NCBI GenBank assembly: GCA_020634435.1
Contig: JACKBS010000005.1
Location: 558,001-622,000 of the forward strand
Source: Ardenticatenaceae bacterium
Lineage (GTDB): Bacteria > Chloroflexota > Anaerolineae > Promineifilales > Promineifilaceae
Length of the DNA: 64,000 nucleotides
Direction of reading: 5' to 3'
Below, in pieces: positions 25,175-34,074 of this stretch; positions within the stretch are counted from its first letter, which is position 1; each line of letters starts with the position of its first letter. The position numbers and the translations under genes were made by a program. The notes under the pieces are model-generated. The model was not told where the DNA came from. It did not search any database and worked only from the letters and a program-made list of their open reading frames with translations.

Positions 25175-27946
25175 ATGATCCGACTCTCCATCCGTCACCT
25201 ACTGCGCCACTGGCGCATGAACCTGATAGTCCTGCTGGGGCTGGTGTTGGCCTCTGCCTTTTTGGCAGGGCTGCCCACCTATGCCACGGCCATTGCCGGG
25301 CGCAGTTTGCGGCAGCAAATTGACAGCGCCATTGTGTCTGCACGCAACATTGAGGTGACGGGCGCTGGCATGAATGCGGCCGTTTATGGCCAGGTTGAAG
25401 AGTTTTTAGGCGATCTGCTGCTGCGCCGCGTGGAGGTGCAAACTGTTTCGCCCGCCAGCATGGCCTCGGCGCTGTACCGGGACGAGACGCCGCTGCCATT
25501 TGCCGAATTTTTGCGCTACCAGCCGTGGACCTTTAGCAATTTGAACCAGGATGTGACGGTGGTAGACGGCCGTTTTCCCAACCACATCACCCCCGTGCCT
25601 AACAGCTTTGTTACCGAAATTGAAGCCGTGGTCGGCGTGGCCACCATCGAAAACCTCACCTTTGACCAGAGCGCAGGCGACCAGTTTCGGACGGTTTCCT
25701 TGCAGGTGGGCGACCAGCTGCGCAACGAAGACGGCACCTTCCGCATCAACATCGTGGGGGTGGTGAAGCCCAACGACCCCGAAAGCGACGTCTGGTGGGG
25801 CGAGCAGTTACCTTTTGAATACACCCGCGCCGCGCTGAACGGGGCCAACCAACCAGAGACGGTCACCGTGTCGCTGTTTGTGCCCGCGCCAACGATGGAA
25901 ATGCTGTTCGCCGGGCAGACGCAGCGCAGTTGGCGACTGCTGCTAGACTACAGCCAGATCACAGTCAACAACGTTGACCAGGTGCAGATGAACCTGAGCA
26001 ACGCCATCGCCAATTTGCGCGTCAACATTGATACGGGCCTGCTGCTCATCATCGACCAATACAAAACGGCGCTGGCCAATGCCCAGGTGACGCTGTTTTT
26101 GCTCACCGTGCAGTCGCTCATTTTTGTGCTGTACACCCTGGCGATGATCAGCTCCTTTTTGCTGGATCAGTCGCGCAGTGTTTTGGCAACTTTGGTCGGA
26201 CGAGGCTTCAACGGCCGTCAGATCACCCAACTCTTTGCTATTCAAGGCTTTTTGCTGGCCTTTTTGGGCGCGGCACCGCTGGGTCCGCTGGTGGCACGCG
26301 GCCTGCTTTCTATCTGGGGATTGGCCACCAACACCGTCGTGCCCACCCAGCTGGCGCAGGAATCTTGGCTGCTGTCGCTGCTGGCGGCGGGCTTTAGCTG
26401 GATTACGCTGATTGTGGCCATTTACAGCGGCACACGCGGCAACATTCTGGATTGGCAAAAGCAGATGGCGCGGCCAGACACCCAGGCAAGCTGGCAAAAA
26501 TATTACATCGACATTTTCCTGTTGGTGCTGGGCGGACTAATCTACTGGCAGCTGCGCGACACCGGCACGGTGGTGGCCCAACTGGCCAACAATGATGCCC
26601 TGGCGTCCGCGGGCGTATCGGACCCACTGCTGCTGCTGGGGCCATCGCTGCTGCTGATTGCCGTGGCGCTCATCTTCTTGCGCATTTTCCCCTACCTGCT
26701 GCGCCTGGCTTCCTGGTGGGCCAACCGGGTGCGCGGCTTGATTTTGCCCTTTGGCCTGGCCAAGCTGGCGCGCGACCCAGTGGGGCCCAGCCGGGTGGTG
26801 CTGCTGATCAGCCTGGCGGCGGGGCTGACGCTGTTTGCCAGCCTGTTTCAATATTCGCTCAGCGTGCGGCAGGCACAGATTGCCCATTACAACACAGGTG
26901 CAGACGTTCGCGTGGCGCTGCCGATTGATGCCGGAACGGCCGATTTTGAGGCCTTAGCCAATTTACCGGGTGTGCAGGCTGCTTCATCGGTGTATTACAA
27001 CGGCCGTTCACGACTCTCCACTAATTTAGGCCAGCAAGTGCAAATGCTGGCGGTTGACCCAGACACACTGGCACAGGTCAGCCGCTACGCACCGTTTGTC
27101 AGCAGTGTTACCCTGGCCGACGTGATGCCCGCCGTGCAGGGGCGCGGCCTGGATGGAGCTATTCCGGCCGTCTTTTCGCAGGATGCACCGCCGACCAATA
27201 AGCAAATCGGCGACCACATTCAGTACGTTGTGGGTACCCATCGCGTGACGTTTGAAGTGCGTGGCATCATCAACAATTTTCCGCTGCTTAACGAGCGGTT
27301 TTTCATCACCAACCTGGCGGCTTTAGAGCAGGAGGTGGATTTCACCACCCTGAGCGAGCCGTGGGTGGGCCAGCGACAGGTGTGGCTGGCGGCCGAACCG
27401 GGGCAAACGGAAGCGATTGTGACCGAGATTGCCGACGGCGCAGGGCCATTTGGCAGCCGCGTTCTGGCCGATGCGTCCTCTACAGAAGCGCTGCTGCGCT
27501 CGAATTTGGTGGCCCAAGAGACGCTGGGAGCATTTGAGCTAAACGCCATCACTCTGGCCACGCTAAGCGTTGCCGTCTTTTTGATGGTGCACTTTTTTGC
27601 CGCCCGCCAACGGCTGTACGAATTTAGCCTGCTGCGGGCCACGGGCCTGGCCACGCGCCAACTGCTCGGCCTGCTGACGCTGGAAGGCGTGATTATGATG
27701 GTGCTGGGGCTGCTGGCGGGCACGCTCATTGGGGGCGGGCTGGCAGTGATTATGCGGCCGTTTCTGTCGCGAGTGTTGTCAACGGCCGTTGGCGGCGACG
27801 CCATCCAACAAATCCTGGTGAACTGGATCGACGTGTCCAGTTTGTACGGCCTGCTGGTCGGTTTTTACGGGCTGGCGCTGCTGCTGCTGCTCTTCTTCCT
27901 GGTACGGGCAGGTATTCATCGGGCGCTGCGCATTGGAGAGGAGTAA
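25175..27946 (+). CDS. FtsX/MacB-type ABC transporter permease (second)
   Basis: A 923-residue homologue of the upstream permease with the same design. There is an N-terminal membrane anchor (LIVLLGLVLASAFLAGL), an extracytoplasmic domain, a FtsX core at about 300-420 (ATLVGRGFNGRQITQLFAIQ, shortened GRGFNGRQI), membrane segments to about 560, a second extracytoplasmic domain and a C-terminal FtsX core (LLRATGLATRQLLGLLTLEG). Both permeases end in a helix plus (A/V)LR(V/I)GEE. With the double ATPase downstream they probably form a heteromeric transporter. Confidence 0.88.
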   Translation: MIRLSIRHLLRHWRMNLIVLLGLVLASAFLAGLPTYATAIAGRSLRQQIDSAIVSARNIEVTGAGMNAAVYGQVEEFLGDLLLRRVEVQTVSPASMASALYRDETPLPFAEFLRYQPWTFSNLNQDVTVVDGRFPNHITPVPNSFVTEIEAVVGVATIENLTFDQSAGDQFRTVSLQVGDQLRNEDGTFRINIVGVVKPNDPESDVWWGEQLPFEYTRAALNGANQPETVTVSLFVPAPTMEMLFAGQTQRSWRLLLDYSQITVNNVDQVQMNLSNAIANLRVNIDTGLLLIIDQYKTALANAQVTLFLLTVQSLIFVLYTLAMISSFLLDQSRSVLATLVGRGFNGRQITQLFAIQGFLLAFLGAAPLGPLVARGLLSIWGLATNTVVPTQLAQESWLLSLLAAGFSWITLIVAIYSGTRGNILDWQKQMARPDTQASWQKYYIDIFLLVLGGLIYWQLRDTGTVVAQLANNDALASAGVSDPLLLLGPSLLLIAVALIFLRIFPYLLRLASWWANRVRGLILPFGLAKLARDPVGPSRVVLLISLAAGLTLFASLFQYSLSVRQAQIAHYNTGADVRVALPIDAGTADFEALANLPGVQAASSVYYNGRSRLSTNLGQQVQMLAVDPDTLAQVSRYAPFVSSVTLADVMPAVQGRGLDGAIPAVFSQDAPPTNKQIGDHIQYVVGTHRVTFEVRGIINNFPLLNERFFITNLAALEQEVDFTTLSEPWVGQRQVWLAAEPGQTEAIVTEIADGAGPFGSRVLADASSTEALLRSNLVAQETLGAFELNAITLATLSVAVFLMVHFFAARQRLYEFSLLRATGLATRQLLGLLTLEGVIMMVLGLLAGTLIGGGLAVIMRPFLSRVLSTAVGGDAIQQILVNWIDVSSLYGLLVGFYGLALLLLLFFLVRAGIHRALRIGEE

Positions 27947-28038
27947 CGACGCAGAGGGCAGTGAGAAGGAAGAGAGAGCGCAGAGAGAGAAGAGAGGGTA
28001 TGAAATTGGAATTGGGATGCATCTCAAACAAACTTATT

Positions 28039-28098
28039 TGTCACTCCCGCGTAGACGGGAGTCCAGCATGGTGGATTCGCGCCCGCGCGGGAATGACA
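28039..28098. repeat. TGTCATTCC-type palindromic repeat
   Basis: Begins TGTCACTCCCGCG and ends CGCGCGGGAATGACA. It is one of four dispersed REP/MITE-like elements in the window and lies between permease 2 and the ATPase gene. Confidence 0.55.
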
Positions 28099-28177
28099 CT
28101 TTATAACTCTAAAAATCTCTCTGATCTCCCCATTCTCTGCGATCTCTGCGTCCCAAATCGCAACAATCGAGGCACTT

Positions 28178-29881
28178 ATGTCAACTGATTCATTTATTTA
28201 CTGCGACAACCTGGTCAAAATTTACAAGGTGGCCGATCTGGAAGTGGTGGCGCTGCAAGGGCTGGACCTGGCCGTAGAGAAGGGCGAAATGATGGCCCTG
28301 GTCGGCTCGTCTGGCTCGGGCAAATCGACGCTGCTCAACGTGATTGGCGGGCTGGATGAGCCGAGTGCGGGCAAGATCACCGTGAATGGCCAGGATTTGC
28401 TGAAGATTTCCGACAAAGCGCGAGTGGCGTACAAGCGCAATACGGTTGGGTTTGTTTGGCAGCAACCGGCGCGGAACCTGCTGCCGTACCTGACGGCGCG
28501 GGAGAACGTGGAGCTGCCGATGATGCTTTCTGGCGGCAGTGCGCGGCAGCGGCGGGAGCGGGCCATGGAGCTGCTGGAAATGGTCAACCTGTCGGATCGG
28601 GCCGATTTTCGCCCGGACCGGCTCTCTGGCGGGCAGCAGCAGCGCGTGGCGTTGGCCATTGCTTTGGCCAACAATCCGCCGCTCTTGCTGGCCGACGAAC
28701 CGACTGGTCAGGTCGATTCGCACTCCTCGGACGAGATTTTTGCCGCGCTGCGCCGCATCAACCAGGCGTATGGCACGACGATTGTGATCGTGACGCACGA
28801 CCAGCGGGTGGCTAACAAGGTAGACCGGGTGGTAGCGATTCGCGACGGCCGTACCAGCTCGGAAATTCGCCGTGAAGTGGACCTTTCCAGCGGCGAACTG
28901 CAAGAAGAAGAGTGGGTGATCCTGGATCGGGCAGGCCGTTTACAACTGCCGCAGCCGTACATCGAAAACCTGGAGATGAAAAACCGGGTGAAGGTGCGCC
29001 TGGAAGAAGCGCATTTGTCGGTCTGGCCGGAGGTGAACAAGGCGCTGGCGGAGGCCCAAGGCGAGTTGGATGAGGACGGCGGCGTGTGGCGACCGCCCCG
29101 GCTGAGCGGCGAACCGGCACCCACCGTGACCCAGCCCATGACCGATGGGCACCATCATCATCCCTTGGCGCGGCGGCAAACGGCCGTTTCTGTGCAAAAT
29201 CTCACGCGCATCTACAAAGTGGGTGCCGAGGATGTGGTGGCCGTAAAAAACATCAGCCTCAACATTCCGCGCGGGGTGATGGCCACGGTAAAAGGGCCGT
29301 CTGGCTCTGGCAAGACGACGCTGCTGAACCACATCGCCGGGCTGGATGAGCCAACCGAGGGGGAGATTGTGATTGCGGAACGGCCGTTGGCCAAAATGAG
29401 CGAACGCGAGCGAATCAATCTGCGGCGTAACGAAATTGGTTTTGTCTTCCAGACGTTTGGCCTGCTGCCGTTTTTGAGTGCACGAGAAAACATCGAAGCG
29501 CCGCTGCGGCTGGTAAAGGCCACAGCCAAAGAGCGCAAACATCGCGTGGACGAAGTGCTGGAACTGGTGAAGCTGTCGGCGCGAGCCAGCCACCGCACCT
29601 ATGAGCTGTCCGGCGGCGAGCAGCAGCGCATCGCCCTGGCGCGGGCGCTGGCCAACAAGCCATCGCTCATCCTGGCGGACGAACCGACGGGCCAGCTGGA
29701 CACGGCCACGGGCTACGCCATCATCGCCCTGCTGCGCAGCATTGTGCAGCAGACGGGTGTGACGGTGCTCATTGCCAGCCACGACACGAAGGTGATTGAG
29801 GCGGTGGATTTGGTGTACGTGCTGGAAGACGGCCGTTTGGTGGAGACTGTGGAGCAGATGGGCGGTAAGGTAACGGCATAA
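28178..29881 (+). CDS. Fused double ABC ATPase (LolD/MacB type)
   Basis: A 567-residue protein with two complete ATPase domains. Domain 1 (about 8-225): Walker A GSSGSGKST, signature LSGGQQQR, Walker B LLLADEPTGQVD. A linker of about 95 residues rich in charge follows. Domain 2 (about 335-560): GPSGSGKTT, LSGGEQQR, LILADEPTGQLD. Both sites look catalytically intact. LolD/MacB-type ATPases are normally separate 220-250 residue subunits, so the fusion fits the two unequal permeases upstream. The gene is open throughout, so the fusion is not a frameshift artefact. Confidence 0.92.
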   Translation: MSTDSFIYCDNLVKIYKVADLEVVALQGLDLAVEKGEMMALVGSSGSGKSTLLNVIGGLDEPSAGKITVNGQDLLKISDKARVAYKRNTVGFVWQQPARNLLPYLTARENVELPMMLSGGSARQRRERAMELLEMVNLSDRADFRPDRLSGGQQQRVALAIALANNPPLLLADEPTGQVDSHSSDEIFAALRRINQAYGTTIVIVTHDQRVANKVDRVVAIRDGRTSSEIRREVDLSSGELQEEEWVILDRAGRLQLPQPYIENLEMKNRVKVRLEEAHLSVWPEVNKALAEAQGELDEDGGVWRPPRLSGEPAPTVTQPMTDGHHHHPLARRQTAVSVQNLTRIYKVGAEDVVAVKNISLNIPRGVMATVKGPSGSGKTTLLNHIAGLDEPTEGEIVIAERPLAKMSERERINLRRNEIGFVFQTFGLLPFLSARENIEAPLRLVKATAKERKHRVDEVLELVKLSARASHRTYELSGGEQQRIALARALANKPSLILADEPTGQLDTATGYAIIALLRSIVQQTGVTVLIASHDTKVIEAVDLVYVLEDGRLVETVEQMGGKVTA

Positions 29882-30072
29882 TTGAGCATTCTGCGGCTGT
29901 TTTTACTGTCATTCTAACCCAAGGGAAGAATCCCACCCCGTTGTTTTTACGAAGCTAAGAAACGTAATGAGGAACAACCGTAGGAAGATTTAACATCTAA
30001 AAAACCAAATTCTTGCAAAACGCGTGTAAGTTCAGGCTCTGAGAAATATAGAATTTAGAGGGAAGAAATAGC

Positions 30073-30999
30073 TCAGCGTTCTGCAACTCTAAACCCAACA
30101 TAATAGTACTTAACAACAGGATATTCATAGCCTCGGCATGTAGCACGACTAAACTTCTGAAAATCAAGAAATGCTCCCCCACGAAGAACATAGTGTCTTT
30201 CTTTTGTATCATACCAACTATTTGTCCACTCCCAAACGTTACCACTCATATCAACACAACCAAATGGACTGTCACCAAAAGGTGAATAGTAGCCCGCGGG
30301 TGTCGTTGTCCTAATATCTGCTTCCGCTGTATTGCAATACGGTTTCCAGTCATGACCCCAAGGGTATTGTCGCCCATATTGGCCCCTGGCCGCCTTTTCC
30401 CATTGCTGCTCAGAAGGCAGTTGCAAACCCGACCACTGAGTATATGCGGCAGCATCATACCAGGAAACCCAAACTACCGGATGATTTGCCAAATTCGCCG
30501 GATATCTACCATTTTCCCAATGTTTCGGCGCTCTATAACCTGAATCTCTAATGAATTTTTCGTAATGAGCATTGGTAACGGGTGCTTTTGCCATCCAAAA
30601 ATTTGGCAAAAATTTCAGCTCGTTCTCTTCGCCGTATAAAAATTCCCCCGCTGGAACCAGAAGCATCTCTAAACCAGTTTTTTCATGAACGTAACTTCTT
30701 TGGGAACTACGACTTGCCTTTACATCTTTTGATATGGCTTGGCCATCATTTGTGAATGATGGCCAAGCTACAAGGGGTCGATGTACAGCCGCTTCGGCTA
30801 GAAGATAAAAAAGTTCATCACGCCGCTGGAGATATTCAATCATGCCATGAATTTTGGTGGTTCTTGTATCGCCTGGCAGATCTTCGTATTCGAGGCCCAG
30901 ATCAAAACAAAGCACGCGTAGTTCATCGAGGCTAAAGTGCTGGATGAGCAGCTTACGGAGCTGGGTGAGTTTTTGGCGGTCGGGTTCAAAGGGCGGCAC
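30073..30999 (-). CDS. EAD-FGE protein next to a toxin-antitoxin pair
   Basis: A 308-residue protein. Residues about 5-75 are an effector-associated adaptor domain (FSLDELRVLCFDLGLEYEDL-like; RRDELFYLLAEAA; RPLVAW). Residues about 110-308 form a formylglycine-generating-enzyme fold: MLLVPAGEFLYG, APVTNAHYEKF, LPSEQQWEKAARG, MSGNVWEWTNSWY, YYVGFRVAER. GTG 30999 is chosen because GGAGA lies 6 bases upstream; TTG 31029 would overlap HepT. The EAD matches the one at 14391-15086. It lies 20 bp after HepT on the same strand. Inferred: a conflict-system component whose FGE fold acts as effector or sensor. GC is low and no octamer lies in 29.84-31.40 kb. Confidence 0.8.
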   Translation of the reverse strand: MPPFEPDRQKLTQLRKLLIQHFSLDELRVLCFDLGLEYEDLPGDTRTTKIHGMIEYLQRRDELFYLLAEAAVHRPLVAWPSFTNDGQAISKDVKASRSSQRSYVHEKTGLEMLLVPAGEFLYGEENELKFLPNFWMAKAPVTNAHYEKFIRDSGYRAPKHWENGRYPANLANHPVVWVSWYDAAAYTQWSGLQLPSEQQWEKAARGQYGRQYPWGHDWKPYCNTAEADIRTTTPAGYYSPFGDSPFGCVDMSGNVWEWTNSWYDTKERHYVLRGGAFLDFQKFSRATCRGYEYPVVKYYYVGFRVAER

Positions 31000-31018
31000 G
31001 ATTTTTCTCCAACGCAGG

Positions 31019-31363
31019 TTATTCGGCAAACTCCTCCAGAATCTGTTCCACTTGCTGCAAAAGTTGGGGCACTTTGTTCTGGATCACATCCCAAATGATG
31101 TTGGCATCAACACCAAAGTAAGCATGGATCACAATATCCCGCATCCCGGCGATCTTGCGCCATTCTATGTGCGGATATTTTTCACGCACATCTGCTGGGA
31201 TTTGTTTAGCTGCCTCACCGATGATTTCAATGTTGCGCAGCGTAGCATCATAAACCAGGTCGGTCTGGAAAAAGGCGCGGCGAGACAGATCGTGTGTGTA
31301 GGTGAGGACTTTCTGACACGCCTCGCGAATGTCTTGCAAATAAACGAAGGTGTCACGCGACAT
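31019..31363 (-). CDS. hepT: HepT-like HEPN toxin (DUF86)
   Basis: A 114-residue all-helical HEPN protein with the ribonuclease motif RDIVIHAY (R-x4-H-x-Y, near residue 80). In the HepT/MntA family the tyrosine is adenylylated by the antitoxin, which silences the RNase. ATG 31363 has GAGAAGG five bases upstream. The gene overlaps the end of mntA by 11 bp, so the two are translationally coupled. Confidence 0.9.
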   Translation of the reverse strand: MSRDTFVYLQDIREACQKVLTYTHDLSRRAFFQTDLVYDATLRNIEIIGEAAKQIPADVREKYPHIEWRKIAGMRDIVIHAYFGVDANIIWDVIQNKVPQLLQQVEQILEEFAE

Positions 31364-31655
31364 GAACACCTTCTCGCTCAATTTTGGGGAGGATGTGGGG
31401 GCGAACGGCCGTCTTGGTTACTAAATCCACCGGCGCTTGCAAAATATCTTCCAGATAAAACTTGAGATTCATGTACTGGTCAAACGTCGCTGGCTCGGCA
31501 AAGGTTACCAGTAAATCTACGTCACTGTCTGATTTTGCCGTCGAACGGGCTACCGAGCCAAACAAAACCAGGGCAAGAACCCCATACTTTTGACGCAACT
31601 CTTCATCTACCGCCTGTAACTTTTGCAAAATCAACTTTTTGGACATGGCCAACAT
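31353..31655 (-). CDS. mntA: MntA-like minimal nucleotidyltransferase antitoxin
   Basis: A 100-residue DNA polymerase beta-type nucleotidyltransferase with FGSVARS followed by SDVDLLV, giving the catalytic pattern GS-x10-DxD. Family members AMPylate the tyrosine of the HepT toxin's R-x4-H-x-Y motif. The start may be ATG 31655 or ATG 31646. Cotranscribed with hepT and probably the EAD-FGE gene. Confidence 0.88.
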   Translation of the reverse strand: MLAMSKKLILQKLQAVDEELRQKYGVLALVLFGSVARSTAKSDSDVDLLVTFAEPATFDQYMNLKFYLEDILQAPVDLVTKTAVRPHILPKIEREGVHVA

Positions 31656-31703
31656 TTTAGCATAAACGTGACTTTCAGGTGACAGGCACTTTTGAAGATA
31701 AGA

Positions 31704-32345
31704 TCACGTGTTCACCAATTCGTGCAGCTGGGGCACGTAGCCGTGAGCCAATGCCGCCACCGTTGAGGGTGGCGTCAGAACCGCTACCACACCATCACGC
31801 GGTTGAGACACGGGTGCTTCGTATTCGGCAGGAGTCCAGGGAAGAAGCGCATCTTGCCACACCAGGTACGGCCGTTCCTGCCACAAAATAAAAGTCCCGT
31901 TGGGCAAGGTGGGGAGTACGACCGTATATGTGCGCTTCTTTCTGTCCTTCATGCGGTGCGCCTCGGTTAACCGCTCGGCGTGAAGCACCGCATCCATTTG
32001 CGGTGCGCTCACCGATTCGCCAAAACCCAACTGCGGATTGCCCGCTAACCAGGCATCGCGAAACGCGATTGCGGCCGCGCGGCGGCATTCAAAGCAGGGC
32101 CGATGCCCGGCTGCCAGCGCCGTGGCCTCGTCTAGAAAAAACAGCTCGGTGTACTTGCCGGGCTGCATCAACGCCCGCTGCCGCCCTTTGAAGTTCAGCA
32201 AGCAGATAATCCAGGTTTTGTAGGCAAATGGCTTCACAATCTTCTGCTGCGCGTTGTGCAGGATGCCGCGATTGCCCATAAACGTGCCCCGCGCCTCGGT
32301 GGCGATAATCTGACCTGTGGGTGTGACCCGGTTTTGTCTGGGCAT
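31704..32345 (-). CDS. Conserved hypothetical protein
   Basis: A 213-residue protein starting MPRQNRVTPTGQIIATEARG, with MQPGKYTELFFLDEATALAAGHRPCFECRR-type motifs (a CxxC pair near residue 90). I recall proteins of this form as conserved and uncharacterised in several phyla. The long open frame upstream of ATG 32345 overlaps the next gene and is rejected. The cysteine pair and basic residues suggest a metal- or nucleic-acid-binding protein, but that is a guess. It follows the next gene by 8 bp on the same strand. Confidence 0.7.
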   Translation of the reverse strand: MPRQNRVTPTGQIIATEARGTFMGNRGILHNAQQKIVKPFAYKTWIICLLNFKGRQRALMQPGKYTELFFLDEATALAAGHRPCFECRRAAAIAFRDAWLAGNPQLGFGESVSAPQMDAVLHAERLTEAHRMKDRKKRTYTVVLPTLPNGTFILWQERPYLVWQDALLPWTPAEYEAPVSQPRDGVVAVLTPPSTVAALAHGYVPQLHELVNT

Positions 32346-32353
32346 ATTCGCGG

Positions 32354-33154
32354 CTACCTCGCGCCCGTTAAAATTATCAGAATGAAGGCGGGGACCATGC
32401 AGCAGACAAACAGCAAGAAGGGGATGCCAAACAGCAAAACGGCCGCTACCAAAAACCCGGTCGTTCGTGGACTTTGCTGCTCCAACCAGCTGGGCGGAAC
32501 GGCCGTCATCGGTGGTGATTGTTCGGCGTGGGCCGCCAGATGGGCCAGACTGTACACCCAACGCTGGGCTGACTCTGGCGTGAAGTCGTTGGGCATGGCC
32601 GGGGTGGTCCATATCCACTTACCGGGACTGTCCAAGCCGCTTGGGCTTAGATGAACGGCCGCGCCGGGCGGCAAATCCGGGTCGTGCATGAGGGCAGTGA
32701 TGTGGTTTTGAACGGCCGTATCCGCCAAGAACGTCTCGCCCCAGGCCGGTTCGCGGGCAAAGGCAACCAGCCCATCATACGCGGCGGGCAAATGGGGCAC
32801 GGGCTTGTTGCCCCGCAGCTGCTGGACGTACTGGACAAAGCTGCGCGCCATGCCCTTGGGTTGGCCCAGCATCAAACGGGTCATCACGGGCGTCGCGGCT
32901 GAAATGTCCATCCACAGCCCGGTAAACTGGCGATAACGCACGACACCCCCGGCATATCGGTTGCGCGAGCGCAGGGCGACGGTGACGGTGAGGGAACGGC
33001 CGTTGATCTCCCCCAAATATTTGCGCACAGCAAAGCCAGATTCCGGCTGCAAGCCCAGCGGCACAAAACAGCTATCCAGCTGCGCACTGATATCGCCCAA
33101 ACCCGCCACAATTAGCGGTTTCCCTACCCCTTTGTTTAGATCGTTATCGCTCAT
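32354..33154 (-). CDS. Hypothetical protein with C-terminal membrane anchor
   Basis: A 266-residue protein, mostly soluble, with a strongly hydrophobic end (about 232-262: FLVAAVLLFGIPFLLFVCCMV). The soluble part has ISAQLDSCFVPLGL and RKYLGEINGRSLTVTVALRSR, a beta-rich pattern I do not recognise. A tail-anchored cytoplasmic domain is the simplest reading. It forms an operon with 31704-32345. Confidence 0.65.
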   Translation of the reverse strand: MSDNDLNKGVGKPLIVAGLGDISAQLDSCFVPLGLQPESGFAVRKYLGEINGRSLTVTVALRSRNRYAGGVVRYRQFTGLWMDISAATPVMTRLMLGQPKGMARSFVQYVQQLRGNKPVPHLPAAYDGLVAFAREPAWGETFLADTAVQNHITALMHDPDLPPGAAVHLSPSGLDSPGKWIWTTPAMPNDFTPESAQRWVYSLAHLAAHAEQSPPMTAVPPSWLEQQSPRTTGFLVAAVLLFGIPFLLFVCCMVPAFILIILTGAR

Positions 33155-33246
33155 TCTTGCTCCAGATTTGCCAATTTTTCAACAAGTATCACCCATTCTA
33201 GCAGAGCAGCGATCACAATCCGATCTGAAATGCTGAAAACACAAAA

Positions 33247-33295
33247 GCAGAGTTTTAGAGCGGCAGGAAAATCTAACCGCTCTAAAACTCTGCTG
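33247..33295 (-). terminator. 18-bp perfect inverted repeat, probable terminator
   Basis: AGCAGAGTTTTAGAGCGG pairs perfectly with CCGCTCTAAAACTCTGCT over a 13-nt loop. On the minus strand it is followed by TTTTGTGTTTT, suiting termination of the small secreted-peptide gene. Confidence 0.65.
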
Positions 33296-33428
33296 AGTTT
33301 GTACTGTATTCAGCTACGTTGCCGCCAGGATTGGATGCAGGGAGTCTGATGATCCAAGCAGCAGCAACGCTGGTGATTTTATGCTACCAGGTCGTTCTTA
33401 AAACCACCCAATTTGGTAGGGACGGGAA

Positions 33429-33632
33429 TTAACCGCTCCAGTAGTTACCCTGAGGAACAAAAATTCCCGGGAGCAGTCCAGACGAATTGTTACCCGTTAG
33501 AACGTAAGCAACCGTTTCTGGCTCTTGGGGAGCTGCGGGTTGAACATTTGCCGTGCCTACAAAGAGCAAACAACCGAGCGCAACGGCGGCAGTGAAGCGT
33601 TTAAATGATTTGATGAATTGTTTGGGTTTCAT
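33429..33632 (-). CDS. Small secreted protein (67 aa)
   Basis: A 67-residue protein with a clear signal peptide (basic start KPKQFIKSFKRF, then AAVALGCLLFVGTANVQPA). It leaves a mature peptide of about 35 residues rich in Gly, Pro and Asn (VLTGNNSSGLLPGIF). GGGGAAGAG precedes the ATG. It has its own terminator and stands alone. Not recognised. Confidence 0.6.
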   Translation of the reverse strand: MKPKQFIKSFKRFTAAVALGCLLFVGTANVQPAAPQEPETVAYVLTGNNSSGLLPGIFVPQGNYWSG

Positions 33633-33915
33633 GGCTCTTCCCCGATGTCTGATCTACATTATCAGACGCTTTGTGTTAATTTTAATAGAGTAGGCTCAAA
33701 CTCTGTTTCTCAATATATAGAAATTTTTGCTTACAAAAACTGTTTCAGCCCCAGTCAAAGCAGGCAAACAAGGACCAAGGTACTACCATTTTGACCTCAC
33801 AGGAAATGTTTAAGCAGGAAACGGCCGTAACTCACCCGCCCACTACTTAAACCAAAGTCAGGTCTTCTCAAGATGCTTACTACTTTGACTATGTTAGATT
33901 TCATCCGCCACCATC

Positions 33916-34033
33916 GCCAAGGAATAAATTCCTTGGCTGAAACAACAAGTACGCTGAAGCGCACTAAAAACGGCGGGGCAGCGGCAGTCTGCTTAAGCAG
34001 ACTTTCTTTCTCAGGCACCGAATTCATTCGGTG
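33916..34033. other. Cluster of consecutive hairpins
   Basis: In a gene-poor stretch (33633-34074) there are three near-perfect inverted repeats in a row. GCCAAGGAAT/ATTCCTTGGC lies at 33916-33937, AGTCTGCTT/AAGCAGACT at 33986-34003 and CACCGAAT/ATTCGGTG at 34016-34033. A weaker repeat (AGTACGCT/AGCGCACT) lies near 33948. A 76-codon frame over it looks non-coding. It may be a structured RNA or a recombination site. Confidence 0.45.
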
Positions 34034-34074
34034 ACGTCCAGTGGTAGAGAATTTAACATTGTCAATCTACTTAC

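Noticed and set aside
28178..29881. Fused ATPase as an artefact of a lost stop codon
   Set aside because: The linker is about 95 codons, open and protein-like, and both ATPase halves are complete, so a real fusion is more likely.
31704..32618. Longer 304-codon version of the conserved hypothetical gene
   Set aside because: The extra 91 codons overlap the end of the upstream gene on the same strand and look non-coding; ATG 32345 matches the family start.
33797..34027. 76-codon minus-strand ORF
   Set aside because: It runs through several perfect hairpins, has no clear ribosome site, and its composition is unlike a protein.
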